A stretch of DNA of 64,000 bases from Nocardioides marmorisolisilvae (GTDB lineage: Bacteria; Actinomycetota; Actinomycetes; Propionibacteriales; Nocardioidaceae): assembly GCF_031656915.1 (NCBI RefSeq), contig NZ_CP134227.1, positions 2,666,001 to 2,730,000 on the forward strand, written 5' to 3'. A program made the position numbers and the translations under genes. This document shows, in pieces, positions 1 through 10,369 of the stretch. The notes beneath the pieces were generated by a model. The model had not been told where the DNA came from, did no database searches, and saw nothing but the letters and a program-made list of their open reading frames with translations. Positions within the stretch are counted from its first letter, which is position 1, and every line of letters begins with the position of its first letter.

Positions 1-3
1 AGA

Positions 4-35
4 CACCCGGACCCACGGAGACGTGGGTCCGGGTG
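4..35. terminator. Intrinsic terminator hairpin
   Basis: A perfect 14-bp stem (CACCCGGACCCACG with CGTGGGTCCGGGTG) closes on a GAGA tetraloop. There is no clear U-tract, as is common for actinobacterial terminators. It probably ends a gene lying upstream of the window. Confidence 0.7.
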
Positions 36-179
36 CATCTCGTTCCGGCCGGCAGAGCACACGACGCCGGTCCGAGCGTGGGCGACGAGCGGCCCGCGTG
101 CAGCCGCGAGCTGATCACCGGTGTCGGCACCCGCGGGTGGACCCGCGGCTGGGTCCCACCGTCGTGGCAGACTTCCGCC

Positions 180-1370
180 ATGGCCGACGCAACCGGGAAC
201 GAGGGACCCGAGAAGTCCGGGGACGAGCCGAACCTCGAGTTGCCGTCCCTGAGCCTCGGGTTGCGGCGCAGGAAGAAGAGGGACAAGGCCGCTCAGGACG
301 CATCCGCAGAGGCTTCGGCGCCTTCGACGGCGCCGTCACCAGGGGCGCCGGCCCACCAGGCAACCACCGAGGAAGCACGGACGGTGCCCGCACCACCCAC
401 GGCGCGGCCCGCCCCTGCGCCGCCCTCGCCGGCCCGAAGTGCGGCACCCCCGCCGCCACCGGCCGCGAAGGTCTCCGTTCCGCCCGCGGCCAACGCGGAC
501 ACACCCGCAGCCAAGGAAGGGGCACCCCCTCCGCCACCCGCGCTGAGGACCGCAGCTTCCCACGAGAGTGCACCGGCCGCTCCGCCCCCGCCTCCGCCCG
601 CGAAGAAGGCAGCGCCTGCGCCGCAGAAGGCGACTGCCGCGCCCCCGCCTCCGCCTGTCAAGAAGGCCGCCTCGCCCCCGCGGCGGCGCCAAGCGGTGCC
701 CGCGCCTGAGCCGACACCCCCCGCCGCGTCCCCGGTCCCCGACCCCGAGGCCCCGGCGCCGCCCACCGAGGCAGCAGCCCCCATCCCGGTCGAGATCGCT
801 CGACCGACCGGGGCCGCACCCGCCCAGGTGCCGGATGCAGCCGTGCCCGGCGGATCCGCGAAGCCCGGCACGGCGCCCAAGCCACCCAAGGCAGCCAAAC
901 CGCCCAAGGCAGCAAAGACACCCAAACCCCCCAAGACAGCAAAGGCACCGAAGCCACCCCGGGAGCCCCGGGAGCCGATCGTGCTGCCAGCGCTGTCAGG
1001 CCGCATCGCCGCCCCCATTACCGGGGTCATCTGCGGACTCCTGACGGTGCTGCTGGCCTGGCTCGCCGCCCAGGGCTGCGAGGCGGTTCGCGGTGTCGGT
1101 ACCTGCGGCGGCTTCGGCCTGTTCGCCCTGATCGCCATCCTCGGCATCGAGGTGCTGGTCGGCGCGTTCCTGCTGCGCGGGTGGCAGATCGAGGAGCCGC
1201 TGAGCACCAGCTTCCTCGGCGTTGGCGTCGTCGCCGTGATCGCGATGCTGTTCTTCCTCGACAGCATCGGCTCGGTCTGGATGGTGCTGGTGATCCCGTT
1301 GCTGACCGCTGCCGCGTTCCTACTGTCCTGGTGGGTCACTGCCACCTTCGTCGAGGAGTCCGACGGCTGA
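180..1370 (+). CDS. Pro/Ala-rich protein with four C-terminal membrane segments
   Basis: A 396-residue protein of unknown function. The start is placed at the ATG opening MADATGNEG, because upstream codons read as non-coding. Residues 1-270 are low-complexity and dominated by Pro, Ala and Lys, with runs such as APPPPPPA and repeats of the form PPKAAK and PPKTAK, suggesting an extended cytoplasmic tail. Residues 275-390 contain four hydrophobic segments (around AAPITGVICGLL, GLFALIAILGIEVL, FLGVGVVAVIAMLFF and MVLVIPLLTAAAFLL). A short charged end follows. It converges on asd, with the two stop codons 9 bp apart. It could be a surface or divisome-associated membrane protein, but nothing in the sequence shows a role. 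Confidence is in the gene, not a function. Confidence 0.6.
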   Translation: MADATGNEGPEKSGDEPNLELPSLSLGLRRRKKRDKAAQDASAEASAPSTAPSPGAPAHQATTEEARTVPAPPTARPAPAPPSPARSAAPPPPPAAKVSVPPAANADTPAAKEGAPPPPPALRTAASHESAPAAPPPPPPAKKAAPAPQKATAAPPPPPVKKAASPPRRRQAVPAPEPTPPAASPVPDPEAPAPPTEAAAPIPVEIARPTGAAPAQVPDAAVPGGSAKPGTAPKPPKAAKPPKAAKTPKPPKTAKAPKPPREPREPIVLPALSGRIAAPITGVICGLLTVLLAWLAAQGCEAVRGVGTCGGFGLFALIAILGIEVLVGAFLLRGWQIEEPLSTSFLGVGVVAVIAMLFFLDSIGSVWMVLVIPLLTAAAFLLSWWVTATFVEESDG

Positions 1371-1379
1371 GCCGGCGAG

Positions 1380-3700
<2,321 letters not shown>

Positions 3701-3762
3701 GACAGAACCCCTGGAGATCGGCTGACTTACCGCCACGATCCTACCGGCGGCGAGGAAAGGAC

Positions 3763-4344
3763 CTACTCGCTGTCCAAAGCCGCCTCCGCGGCCTCGATCT
3801 GATCGTCCTCGCCGACGAACTCGGTGTCGAGGCGGTCGTGCGCCACGATCGAGTGCAGCGCGCTCACCACGCCGCAGGCGTTGGTGCCCCAGGAGGCGAG
3901 GTAGGAGAACTGCCACCACCACAGCGCCTCGACGACGTTGCCTGTCCGGAAGTGCCGCAGCCCGTTGGCCAGGTCGGCGGCGATGCTGGCCAGGTCGTCG
4001 GAGAGCTGCGCGGGGAAGGTCTCGGGGTCGTAGGGCTCGAAGTTGTGGCTGTAGGTGTCGACCGTGCCGAGGGTCTCGGCGAGCCGGAGCCGCATCGCGT
4101 CGAGATCGGGGTCCGGCCCGACATCAGGCTGGTACTCCTGCTCGGGTCGGAAGTCGGTCTGCGCCCCCAGCCGGGCACCGGCCAGCAGGACCTGGCTGAC
4201 CTCCAACAGCAGCAGGGGTACGGCGGTGCCGGCGTCCTCCTCCTGCGAGATGGCCTGCACGGCGAGCAGGAAGGACTCGATCGCGTCCGCGATCTGTTGT
4301 GCGAAGTCGTCAAGGTCCGGGGCCGGCAGGCCCTGCTCCGTCAT
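3763..4344 (-). CDS. DUF5063 family protein
   Basis: A 193-residue soluble, acidic protein with no signal peptide or membrane segment. I recognise it as the DUF5063 family, usually found between recR and lysC in actinobacteria. Distinctive features are the aromatic stretch [15 protein letters not shown] near residues 142-156 and a helical N-terminal half. The ATG at 4344 is 3 bp from the recR stop, so it is translationally coupled to the dnaX-ebfC-recR operon. No function is known to me; the neighbourhood hints at DNA metabolism but that is weak evidence. Confidence 0.8.
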   Translation of the reverse strand: MTEQGLPAPDLDDFAQQIADAIESFLLAVQAISQEEDAGTAVPLLLLEVSQVLLAGARLGAQTDFRPEQEYQPDVGPDPDLDAMRLRLAETLGTVDTYSHNFEPYDPETFPAQLSDDLASIAADLANGLRHFRTGNVVEALWWWQFSYLASWGTNACGVVSALHSIVAHDRLDTEFVGEDDQIEAAEAALDSE

Positions 4345-4347
4345 CGC

Positions 4348-4947
4348 TCACTCACCGGCGTTCCGCCTTCCCGCGAATGCCCTCCCAAGGGTGACCTCGT
4401 CGGCGTACTCGAGGTCCCCGCCTACGGGTAGTCCACTGGCTAGTCTCGTCACGCGCAAGCCCATCGGCCGCAACATCCGGGTGAGATACGCCGCAGTGGC
4501 GTCGCCTTCGATGTTCGGATCCATCGCGAGGATGATCTCGGTGACCTCGCCGTTCTCCAGCCGTTGGATGAGTTCGCGGATCCGGAGCTGCTCTGGACCG
4601 ATGCCCTCGAGCGGCGAGATGGCGCCGCCCAGGACGTGGTAGCGGCCCCGGAACTCCTTGGTGCGCTCGATCGCCTGGACGTCCTTGGACTCCTCGACGA
4701 CGCAGATCTGGCTGGGGTCCCGCCGCGGGTCACGACAGATCCGACACTGCTCCTCCTCGGAGACGTTGCCGCACACCGCACAGAACCGTGCCTTCTGCTT
4801 GACCTCCACCAGCACCTCGGCGAGCCGGCGTACGTCGGCGCTGTCGGCCGCGAGCAGGTGGAAGGCGATCCGCTGGGCGCCCTTGGGTCCGATCCCGGGG
4901 AGCCGACCGAGCTCGTCGATCAGGTCCTGGACGACTCCCTCATACAA
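4348..4947 (-). CDS. recR: Recombination mediator RecR
   Basis: Works with RecF and RecO to load RecA at single-strand gaps. The 199-residue length is typical. The N-terminal helix-hairpin-helix reads [15 protein letters not shown] four-cysteine zinc finger uses Cys56, Cys59, Cys68 and Cys71 (CAVC and CRIC). The Toprim domain contains VVEESKDV and [12 protein letters not shown] chose the TTG at 4947 because it gives the family N-terminus [14 protein letters not shown]; upstream in-frame sequence falls inside ebfC. The start overlaps the ebfC stop by 8 bp, indicating coupling in the dnaX-ebfC-recR operon. Confidence 0.93.
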   Translation of the reverse strand: MYEGVVQDLIDELGRLPGIGPKGAQRIAFHLLAADSADVRRLAEVLVEVKQKARFCAVCGNVSEEEQCRICRDPRRDPSQICVVEESKDVQAIERTKEFRGRYHVLGGAISPLEGIGPEQLRIRELIQRLENGEVTEIILAMDPNIEGDATAAYLTRMLRPMGLRVTRLASGLPVGGDLEYADEVTLGRAFAGRRNAGE

Positions 4948-5296
4948 CGGGACCGCCCAGCGCACCGCCCGGACCGCCCAGGCCACCGGTCAGCGGGCCG
5001 AGCGTGTCGCTGGCCATCGCGTCGGCCTTGCCCTTGGCGTCCCGGAACGCGGCCACGACGAGGTCGCCGAGGTCAGTCAGGGAGTCCTCGTCGCCGGGCA
5101 CACTGCCGGGCGCGAACTCAACGTTCGTCAGCTCGCCCGTGCCGGTCAGGGTGACGGTCACGCCGCCCGAGCTGCCCGTGACGGTCCGCGACCCGAGCTG
5201 GGCCTGGGCGTCGAGGAGCTGCTGCTGCATCTGCTGGGCCTGCTCCAGCATCGCTCCGAGATCGAAGCCGCCCTCACCGAAGGGGTTCTGTGTCAT
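4940..5296 (-). CDS. ebfC: YbaB/EbfC family nucleoid-associated protein
   Basis: A small DNA-binding protein that coats DNA as a dimer in this family. The 118-residue protein has the family pattern: a Gln-rich N-terminal helix ([20 protein letters not shown]), a beta core with [19 protein letters not shown], and a helical end. The C-terminus is unusually Gly/Pro-rich ([17 protein letters not shown]). The ATG at 5296 is preferred over the GTG at 5305 because GGAAAG lies about 8 bp upstream of it. It sits between dnaX and recR, the most conserved context for this family. Confidence 0.92.
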   Translation of the reverse strand: MTQNPFGEGGFDLGAMLEQAQQMQQQLLDAQAQLGSRTVTGSSGGVTVTLTGTGELTNVEFAPGSVPGDEDSLTDLGDLVVAAFRDAKGKADAMASDTLGPLTGGLGGPGGALGGPVV

Positions 5297-5320
5297 GGCG
5301 TCCACTTTCCGTTTTGGGGG

Positions 5321-7543
5321 TCACTGGTCGTGGCTGATCTCTTCGATCACCGTCGCCCCGAGCTCACGCTCGAGGAGGCTCTGCCCGTCGAGGCCATTGT
5401 CCTCGACATCGGGGTCGTCGGGGTCGGCGGCAGCATCGGGATCGGCAGCCGCACGCCCGGCGGACGCCTGGTCGGGGCGAGCCGTGCCGCGCGGGGTCAC
5501 GGCCGCCTTGGCGGCCATGGCAGGGCTGGCGGGACTGTGGGGCACTGGTCCGGAAGAGGACGCACCTGCACTGGTCGAGGTGGCCCACTCAGGGGGGCTG
5601 TCGGGCCGCGCAGCGGATGCTTGGGCCGGTGAGTCGGGAGGTCCGGTCGGCTCCTGGGTCGGCTGCTGGACGGGTCGGCCCTGCTGCGCGGGCGGCTGCG
5701 CCGCAACCGCCGGACGGGTCACCTGGACGCCCTCGTGAGAGCTCGGGTCGGCGGACGGGTCGACGATCGCCTCGACCGTCCAGTCGGCGCCGATCACCTC
5801 CACCGCCGCCTGCCGCAGCACCTCATCACTGCCTCCGCCGAGGAACGACTCCCTGGCCCCTGCGCTCTTCAGCCCGATCGTCAGCACGTCGCCGTCGAGC
5901 CCGAGCACCTGGGCGTTCTGGCTGAGCAGGATCCAGGTGAACCGTCTCTTCTGCTTGACCTTCTCCAGCAGATCCGGCCAGATCCGGCGTACGTCGGCCA
6001 GGCCGAGGGCACCGCCTGCCGCCTGCTCGCCCGCCGCGGGTCGGGACGGAGCGGGCGCTCGCTCGCTCGCCGGTGGGGGTGCGGTCGCGGCAACCGCCCT
6101 GGGCTGATCCGCTGCGGCGGGCAGCTGCTCATCCTGACCGGGCGACCGCTCGGACCCCGTATCGGCTCCTGCGGACGTGGGCGCAGCGGAGGGCGCCGGT
6201 GGGGGCACGGACGCGGCGCTACCACGGCCGGCGTCTGCCGAGGGGGCTGGAGGGACCGGCGGCGGCTCGGTGTCCCGACCCGGCGGTGCAGCGGACGGCC
6301 CGCCGTGAACCGACGTGGCGCCGGGCGCCGGACCGACCGGTGCCCCCTCGACAGCCGCGCCGCCGGACCCGCCGGCCACACCGATGCGACGCTCAAGCCG
6401 GTCCATCCGGGCGGCGAGGCCTATCGCGTCGAGGTCGGCGGCAGGGAGCAGCACCCGGGCGCAGATCAGCTCGAGCAGCAGCCGTGGGGTGGTCGCGCCA
6501 CGCATCTCGGTGAGTCCAGCCGCCACCGTGTCGGCTGCACGCACCAGATCGGCCTTGCCGAACCTCGCTGCCTGGGCGACCAGCCGCTCGGCGGAGTCCT
6601 CGGGCACGTCGATCAGGCCGGTGGCCGGTGCGTCTGGAACTGCCGCCACGATGACCAGGTCGCGCAGCCGACGCAGCACGTCCTCGGTGAAGCGCCGCGG
6701 GTCCTGCCCGGTCTCGATCACCTTGTCGACCACCCGGAAGACGGTGCCCCCGTCGGCCGCGGCGAAGCCGTCGACCACCTCGTCGAGCAGGTTGTCCGGG
6801 GTGTAGCCGAGGAGCCGGGTGGCCACCTCGTAGGTGACCCCGTCGGGGCCGGCGCCACCGAGCAGCTGGTCGAGCACCGACAGCGAGTCGCGGGCCGACC
6901 CGGCACCGGCGCGGACCACGAGCGGGAGCGCGGCCTGGTCGATCGGCACGCCCTCGCGGGCGCACAGCTCGGCCAGGTAGTCCGAGAGCAGCCGGGGCGG
7001 GATCAGCCGGAAGGGGTAGTGGTGCGTCCGCGACCGGATGGTCGCGATGACCTTCTCCGGCTCCGTGGTGGCGAAGATGAACTTCAGGTGCTCCGGAGGC
7101 TCCTCGACGAGCTTCAGCAGGGCGTTGAAGCCCTGCGAGCTGACCATGTGGGCCTCGTCGATGATGTAGACCTTGTAGCGGCTCGACACCGGCGCGAAGA
7201 ACGCGCGCTCCCGTAGGTCACGGGCGTCGTCGACACCGCCGTGGCTCGCCGCGTCGATCTCGATGACGTCGATGGAGCCCGGCCCGCCTCGGGCCAGGTC
7301 GCGGCAGGAGCGGCACTCGCCGCAGGGGTCCGCGACCGGCGCCTTCTCGCAGTTCAGCGCCCGCGCCAGGATCCGGGCACTCGTCGTCTTCCCGCAGCCT
7401 CGGGGTCCGGAGAAGAGGTAGGCGTGGTTGACCCGGTTGTTGGCCAACGCCTGTCGCAGCGGCTCCGTGACATGGTCCTGCCCGATGACCTCCGCGAACG
7501 TCTCAGGCCGGTAGCGGCGATACAGGGCGAGGTTGGACTCCAC
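5321..7543 (-). CDS. dnaX: DNA polymerase III subunits gamma and tau
   Basis: The ATPase of the clamp-loader complex, which opens the sliding clamp and links the replicative polymerases. The 740-residue protein begins at GTG 7543. It has the Walker A motif GPRGCGKT (residues 46-53), a zinc module of Cys65, Cys74, Cys77 and Cys80, the Walker B/DEAH-type sequence IIDEAHM, and the sensor region FATTEPEKVI. AAA+ and collar domains occupy roughly residues 1-370. Residues 390-530 are a Pro/Ala/Ser-rich linker, followed by a conserved tau domain (VRRIWPDLLEKVKQKRRFTW) and another disordered tail. No slippery A-run for a gamma frameshift is visible. First gene of the dnaX-ebfC-recR operon. Confidence 0.96.
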   Translation of the reverse strand: MESNLALYRRYRPETFAEVIGQDHVTEPLRQALANNRVNHAYLFSGPRGCGKTTSARILARALNCEKAPVADPCGECRSCRDLARGGPGSIDVIEIDAASHGGVDDARDLRERAFFAPVSSRYKVYIIDEAHMVSSQGFNALLKLVEEPPEHLKFIFATTEPEKVIATIRSRTHHYPFRLIPPRLLSDYLAELCAREGVPIDQAALPLVVRAGAGSARDSLSVLDQLLGGAGPDGVTYEVATRLLGYTPDNLLDEVVDGFAAADGGTVFRVVDKVIETGQDPRRFTEDVLRRLRDLVIVAAVPDAPATGLIDVPEDSAERLVAQAARFGKADLVRAADTVAAGLTEMRGATTPRLLLELICARVLLPAADLDAIGLAARMDRLERRIGVAGGSGGAAVEGAPVGPAPGATSVHGGPSAAPPGRDTEPPPVPPAPSADAGRGSAASVPPPAPSAAPTSAGADTGSERSPGQDEQLPAAADQPRAVAATAPPPASERAPAPSRPAAGEQAAGGALGLADVRRIWPDLLEKVKQKRRFTWILLSQNAQVLGLDGDVLTIGLKSAGARESFLGGGSDEVLRQAAVEVIGADWTVEAIVDPSADPSSHEGVQVTRPAVAAQPPAQQGRPVQQPTQEPTGPPDSPAQASAARPDSPPEWATSTSAGASSSGPVPHSPASPAMAAKAAVTPRGTARPDQASAGRAAADPDAAADPDDPDVEDNGLDGQSLLERELGATVIEEISHDQ

Positions 7544-7584
7544 GCCGCGAGCCTAACTGTCTGTCCCGACAGGCGCGGGGCGCG

Positions 7585-8556
7585 TCAGTACTGGTGGAAC
7601 CACCGGCCCGATGCCGGCGCGCCCGGACAGGTGACGTCGCGGTCCGAGGTGCCCTCGACCCACTGACCGAGGACCGCCGTACCGCCCTGGATGGACCAGT
7701 CGGGCCGACACCGCCGCAGCGCCTCGGCCATGGAGGTCTGCCCCGCGGCACGCCATTCCGGTACGCCGAGCCGCAGGTCGCCGACCACGGAGCGCCACAG
7801 CGCGGGTGTGGAGTAGACACCGACCATCAGCCCGGCGTCGTCGTACCCCCGGGCAGCGCCCTGGACCACGGCCGCGTTGGCGGTGGTGTCGTTGCTCCAC
7901 GGGAAGCCGGGGACGGACTCGACGTCGATCCAGACCGCCGGGCTGAGCAGGCCGGCTCGACGCATCGAGGCAACGTTGAAGGCGGCGGCTCGGTAGCCGA
8001 CGTTGCGCAGTCGGCCGAGACGGTCGTCGGCGGGGAACGGTCCGCGTGTCCCGAGTGCGCTCGCCGTACGGTCGTCGGGGTAGCTCACCACGGAGTACGC
8101 CGAGGCGCGCAGGTGCCTGGTGCGCACCCAGTCGACCTGCGACCGAAGACAGGGGTTCACCGTGAAGGAGGGGCTGTTGGTCAGTCCGATCACGACGAAG
8201 CGCGCCGCCCTCCCGGGCATCGGCAGGCCCTTGGATCGCTTCTGTGGAATGCCCATGCCCTTCGGGCACTGCGGCCAGCTGACGTCGGCGCCGAGCACCC
8301 TCGGGCCGGAGGAGCTGGCCCTCGCCGCGGCCTCCGCGCGACGGGCCAGGCCGGATGCATCGGGCAGCGCGGGTGAGGCTGAACCCGCTGGGCTCGCGGG
8401 CACGGCGGGGCCGCGACCCGAGGCGGAGCGGGTTGGGTCGGGCGCCTTCGCAGTCAGCCCCGCGGTTGCGCTCGTGCCGGCCGGTGGCGCCTGTCCGCAG
8501 CCGGCGAGAAGAGCGGCGCCGAGGACGACCACGAGCAGCTGAACCGGACCCACCAC
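7585..8556 (-). CDS. Lipoprotein with DUF1906/GH25-like glycoside hydrolase domain
   Basis: A 323-residue exported lipoprotein. The start is set at GTG 8556, preceded by GGGGAG; longer readings run into the SRP RNA gene. The signal peptide ends in the lipobox LLAGC, with the cysteine near residue 19. An Ala/Ser/Pro-rich linker follows to about residue 90. The C-terminal domain begins VLGADVSWPQCPKG and contains VWIDVES and VGVYSTPALW, the layout of TIM-barrel domains related to GH25 muramidases and DUF1906. A role in cell-wall turnover at the outer membrane face is an inference. Many homologues of this type have no proven enzymatic activity. Confidence 0.75.
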   Translation of the reverse strand: MVGPVQLLVVVLGAALLAGCGQAPPAGTSATAGLTAKAPDPTRSASGRGPAVPASPAGSASPALPDASGLARRAEAAARASSSGPRVLGADVSWPQCPKGMGIPQKRSKGLPMPGRAARFVVIGLTNSPSFTVNPCLRSQVDWVRTRHLRASAYSVVSYPDDRTASALGTRGPFPADDRLGRLRNVGYRAAAFNVASMRRAGLLSPAVWIDVESVPGFPWSNDTTANAAVVQGAARGYDDAGLMVGVYSTPALWRSVVGDLRLGVPEWRAAGQTSMAEALRRCRPDWSIQGGTAVLGQWVEGTSDRDVTCPGAPASGRWFHQY

Positions 8557-8602
8557 CGCTCTCCCCCACACGATTCGGATGATAGGTGCCCGGGAAGGCG
8601 AA

Positions 8603-8692
8603 GGCCCCCCGCGCACCCGGAAGAGCCCACCTGCCCTTGCTGCCTTCCGGCCCTGGGGGAGTTCAGTGAGGTACCGCCGCACGGGGGGTTGC
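8603..8692 (-). ncRNA. ffs: Small bacterial signal recognition particle RNA (4.5S)
   Basis: The minus strand contains the conserved SRP domain IV apical part, GGCCGGAAGGCAGCAAGGGCAG, with the GGAA loop at the Ffh-binding site. Flanking arms (CCCCCCGTGCGG and GTGCGCGGGGGG) pair to close a long hairpin of about 90 nt, the expected small actinobacterial form. The ends are estimated from pairing. It guides membrane-protein targeting with Ffh. Confidence 0.88.
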
Positions 8693-8750
8693 TGCGAAGT
8701 GTAGGCAACCGATTTCGCCGGGGCCAATCGGGGCAGGTAACCTCTCCCGC

Positions 8751-8838
8751 GGAGGATTCGCCTAGTGGCCTATGGCGCTCGCTTGGAAAGCGGGTTGGGT
8801 TAACGCCCTCGCGGGTTCGAATCCCGCATCCTCCGCCA
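8751..8838 (+). tRNA. tRNA-Ser(GGA), with encoded CCA; AICE attachment gene
   Basis: A complete class II tRNA: acceptor GGAGGAT pairs with ATCCTCC, the anticodon loop CTTGGAAA gives GGA, a long variable arm and T-loop GTTCGAAT are present, and CCA is encoded. Its 3' part from the anticodon loop onward is the core of the element's 68-bp attachment repeat, so this copy remains functional after integration. Confidence 0.95.
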
Positions 8839-8849
8839 CGCTGACCAGC
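8782..8849 (+). repeat. attL core repeat (68 bp) of the integrative element
   Basis: Identical over all 68 bp to 20565-20632. It starts in the tRNA-Ser anticodon loop (CTTGGAAAGC) and runs past the tRNA 3' end to CACGCTGACCAGC. Such a tRNA-embedded direct repeat marks tyrosine-recombinase integration. Confidence 0.93.
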
Positions 8850-8897
8850 GCAAACGTTGATCTGGTGTACCCACCGCGCATCGACTGGTGCCCTCGT

Positions 8898-8918
8898 AGT
8901 CTCAGTTTCAGTCTCAGT
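8898..8918 (+). repeat. Candidate integrase arm-type site, left end
   Basis: A 21-bp stretch made of two AGTCTCAGT units. A near-identical stretch (19 of 21 bases) lies at 20450-20470 near the other end of the element. Its position 48 bp inside attL, at the integrase stop codon, suits an arm-binding site; this is inference. Confidence 0.45.
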
Positions 8919-10137
8919 TGGTGCTCGACGGGTCGTCATCGGTGGCCCAGAGGAGACTCCCGACCTGGCGAGCGACATCGCGGCGAATCGGGTCCGTGAC
9001 GTGCTGATATCGGGCGGCCATCGCCGTGCTCGACCAACCCATGACAGACATGACGGTCCGCTCGGGAACACCGAGCACCAGCAGCACCGTGGCTGCCGTG
9101 TGTCTGGCATCGTGCAGCCGGCCCTCGCGTACCTCTGCCGTCCTCAACAGCGCCTTCCACTCGTGATAGTCCGAATTCGGGTTCAGCGGCGTTCCAGTTG
9201 GCGAGGCGAACACCCAGTCGCCGTCTCGCCACAGCTGGCCCGCCGTACGCCGTTCGCGGTCCTGCTCCTCCTGGTGGAGCTTCAGCATCGCGACCAACTC
9301 GTCGGGCAGACCGATCACCCGTTTGCCGGCCGCCGACTTGGTCTCACCGAGTTCGGCGTTCCGCTGCTTGCGTTGCGGACAGAAGCCCGGCTTCTTCCCA
9401 CACGTGCCGCCGCAGCCGTGTTCGTAGACAGGCCTAAGCCTCGTCGCCCGGATCCGCAAGGTGCTGGTGTCGAGGTCGACATCCTGCCAGCGCAGGGCCA
9501 GCGCCTCGCCCTGACGGATTCCCAGCGCCAACGCGATCGCCCACCGGGCCGAGTTCCGCCGCTCGGAGGCGGCCGCGAGGATCCTTTGCACCTCGTCGAT
9601 CGTGTAGGGCTCGACCGGCTCACTCTGCACCCGAGGCGGCCGGGCAAGGGCAGCCACATTGCGCACGACGTGACCCCGCCTGTTGGCTTCACCAATTGCC
9701 GAACGGGCCGTGCGATGGACCTGGTGAGCGGTTGCCGGACGGGCACCGTTGTCGATCATGCGCCGGTAGAGCCGTTCGAGGTGCTCGGGCTCCAAGCGGT
9801 CTAGGCGATGGTTGCCGAGCGTGGGGATCAGGTGCTTGTACACAGCGATCCTGTACGCGTTGTAACTCGACTCTCGGAGTCCCGGTCGGGCAATCGTCTC
9901 CAGCCAGTGTCCGAGCCACTTGCCGAAGGTCCACTTCTCGCCGATCCGTGGGACCCGTCCGGAGTCACGGAGCTTCTCCAGGTCGCGCACCTTGCGAACA
10001 ACGGTGGCCTTCGACTTGCTCATCACGTGGCGACGGTCAGAACGCCCGTCGTCCTTCACGCCGACCGTCACACGGCCGTGCCAGTAGCCGTCGGCCCCTT
10101 GGTACACCGACGACGTGCGGTTGGGGTTTCTGCTCAT
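8914..10137 (-). CDS. int: Tyrosine recombinase integrase of the AICE
   Basis: Catalyses integration and excision at the tRNA-Ser attachment site. The 407-residue protein has an N-terminal arm-binding-type domain, a SAM-like core-binding domain at about residues 65-165, and a catalytic domain from about 175. Catalytic residues visible are Arg208 (GIRQGEALALRW), His342 and Arg345 (HDARH), Trp368 in the second-histidine position (GWSS) and Tyr377. A His240-Cys242-Cys246-Cys253 cluster (HGCGGTC...C) is inserted in the catalytic domain and may bind zinc, as in several actinobacterial integrases. The ATG at 10137 follows xis by 10 bp. It is the last gene of the replication-transfer operon and lies next to attL. 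Confidence 0.93.
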   Translation of the reverse strand: MSRNPNRTSSVYQGADGYWHGRVTVGVKDDGRSDRRHVMSKSKATVVRKVRDLEKLRDSGRVPRIGEKWTFGKWLGHWLETIARPGLRESSYNAYRIAVYKHLIPTLGNHRLDRLEPEHLERLYRRMIDNGARPATAHQVHRTARSAIGEANRRGHVVRNVAALARPPRVQSEPVEPYTIDEVQRILAAASERRNSARWAIALALGIRQGEALALRWQDVDLDTSTLRIRATRLRPVYEHGCGGTCGKKPGFCPQRKQRNAELGETKSAAGKRVIGLPDELVAMLKLHQEEQDRERRTAGQLWRDGDWVFASPTGTPLNPNSDYHEWKALLRTAEVREGRLHDARHTAATVLLVLGVPERTVMSVMGWSSTAMAARYQHVTDPIRRDVARQVGSLLWATDDDPSSTN

Positions 10138-10147
10138 GGCCCGCTCC

Positions 10148-10369
10148 CTATGCGGAGGTGGGCGCCGCGACCGCCGGCCGGGTGCGCAGATCGTCGATGT
10201 AGTCCTCGAGGCACGCCACTGGAATGCGTCGCAGTCGGCCCACGCGCACCGACTCCACCTGTCCGTCCCGAACGAGCTGGTACATCATCGTCCGGGCGAT
10301 GCCGAGTCGCTCGGCTGCTTCCTCCATCCGAAGAAGCAACGCCACGTCGCCGTGCTCGTTCTCACTCAT
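10148..10369 (-). CDS. xis: Excisionase / MerR-like helix-turn-helix protein
   Basis: A 73-residue DNA-binding protein expected to bias the integrase toward excision. It contains the winged-helix excisionase pattern MEEAAERLGIARTMMYQLVR followed by GQVESVRVGRLRRIP, the arrangement of the helix-turn-helix 17 family. The ATG at 10369 has GGGAGA just upstream and overlaps the end of repSA by 8 bp; int follows after 10 bp. The repSA-xis-int order is the standard AICE module, which is the main support for the role. Confidence 0.88.
   Translation of the reverse strand: MSENEHGDVALLLRMEEAAERLGIARTMMYQLVRDGQVESVRVGRLRRIPVACLEDYIDDLRTRPAVAAPTSA

Noticed and set aside
3701-3762. Lysine riboswitch ahead of lysC
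   Set aside because: The gap is only about 60 bp and shows no riboswitch structure.
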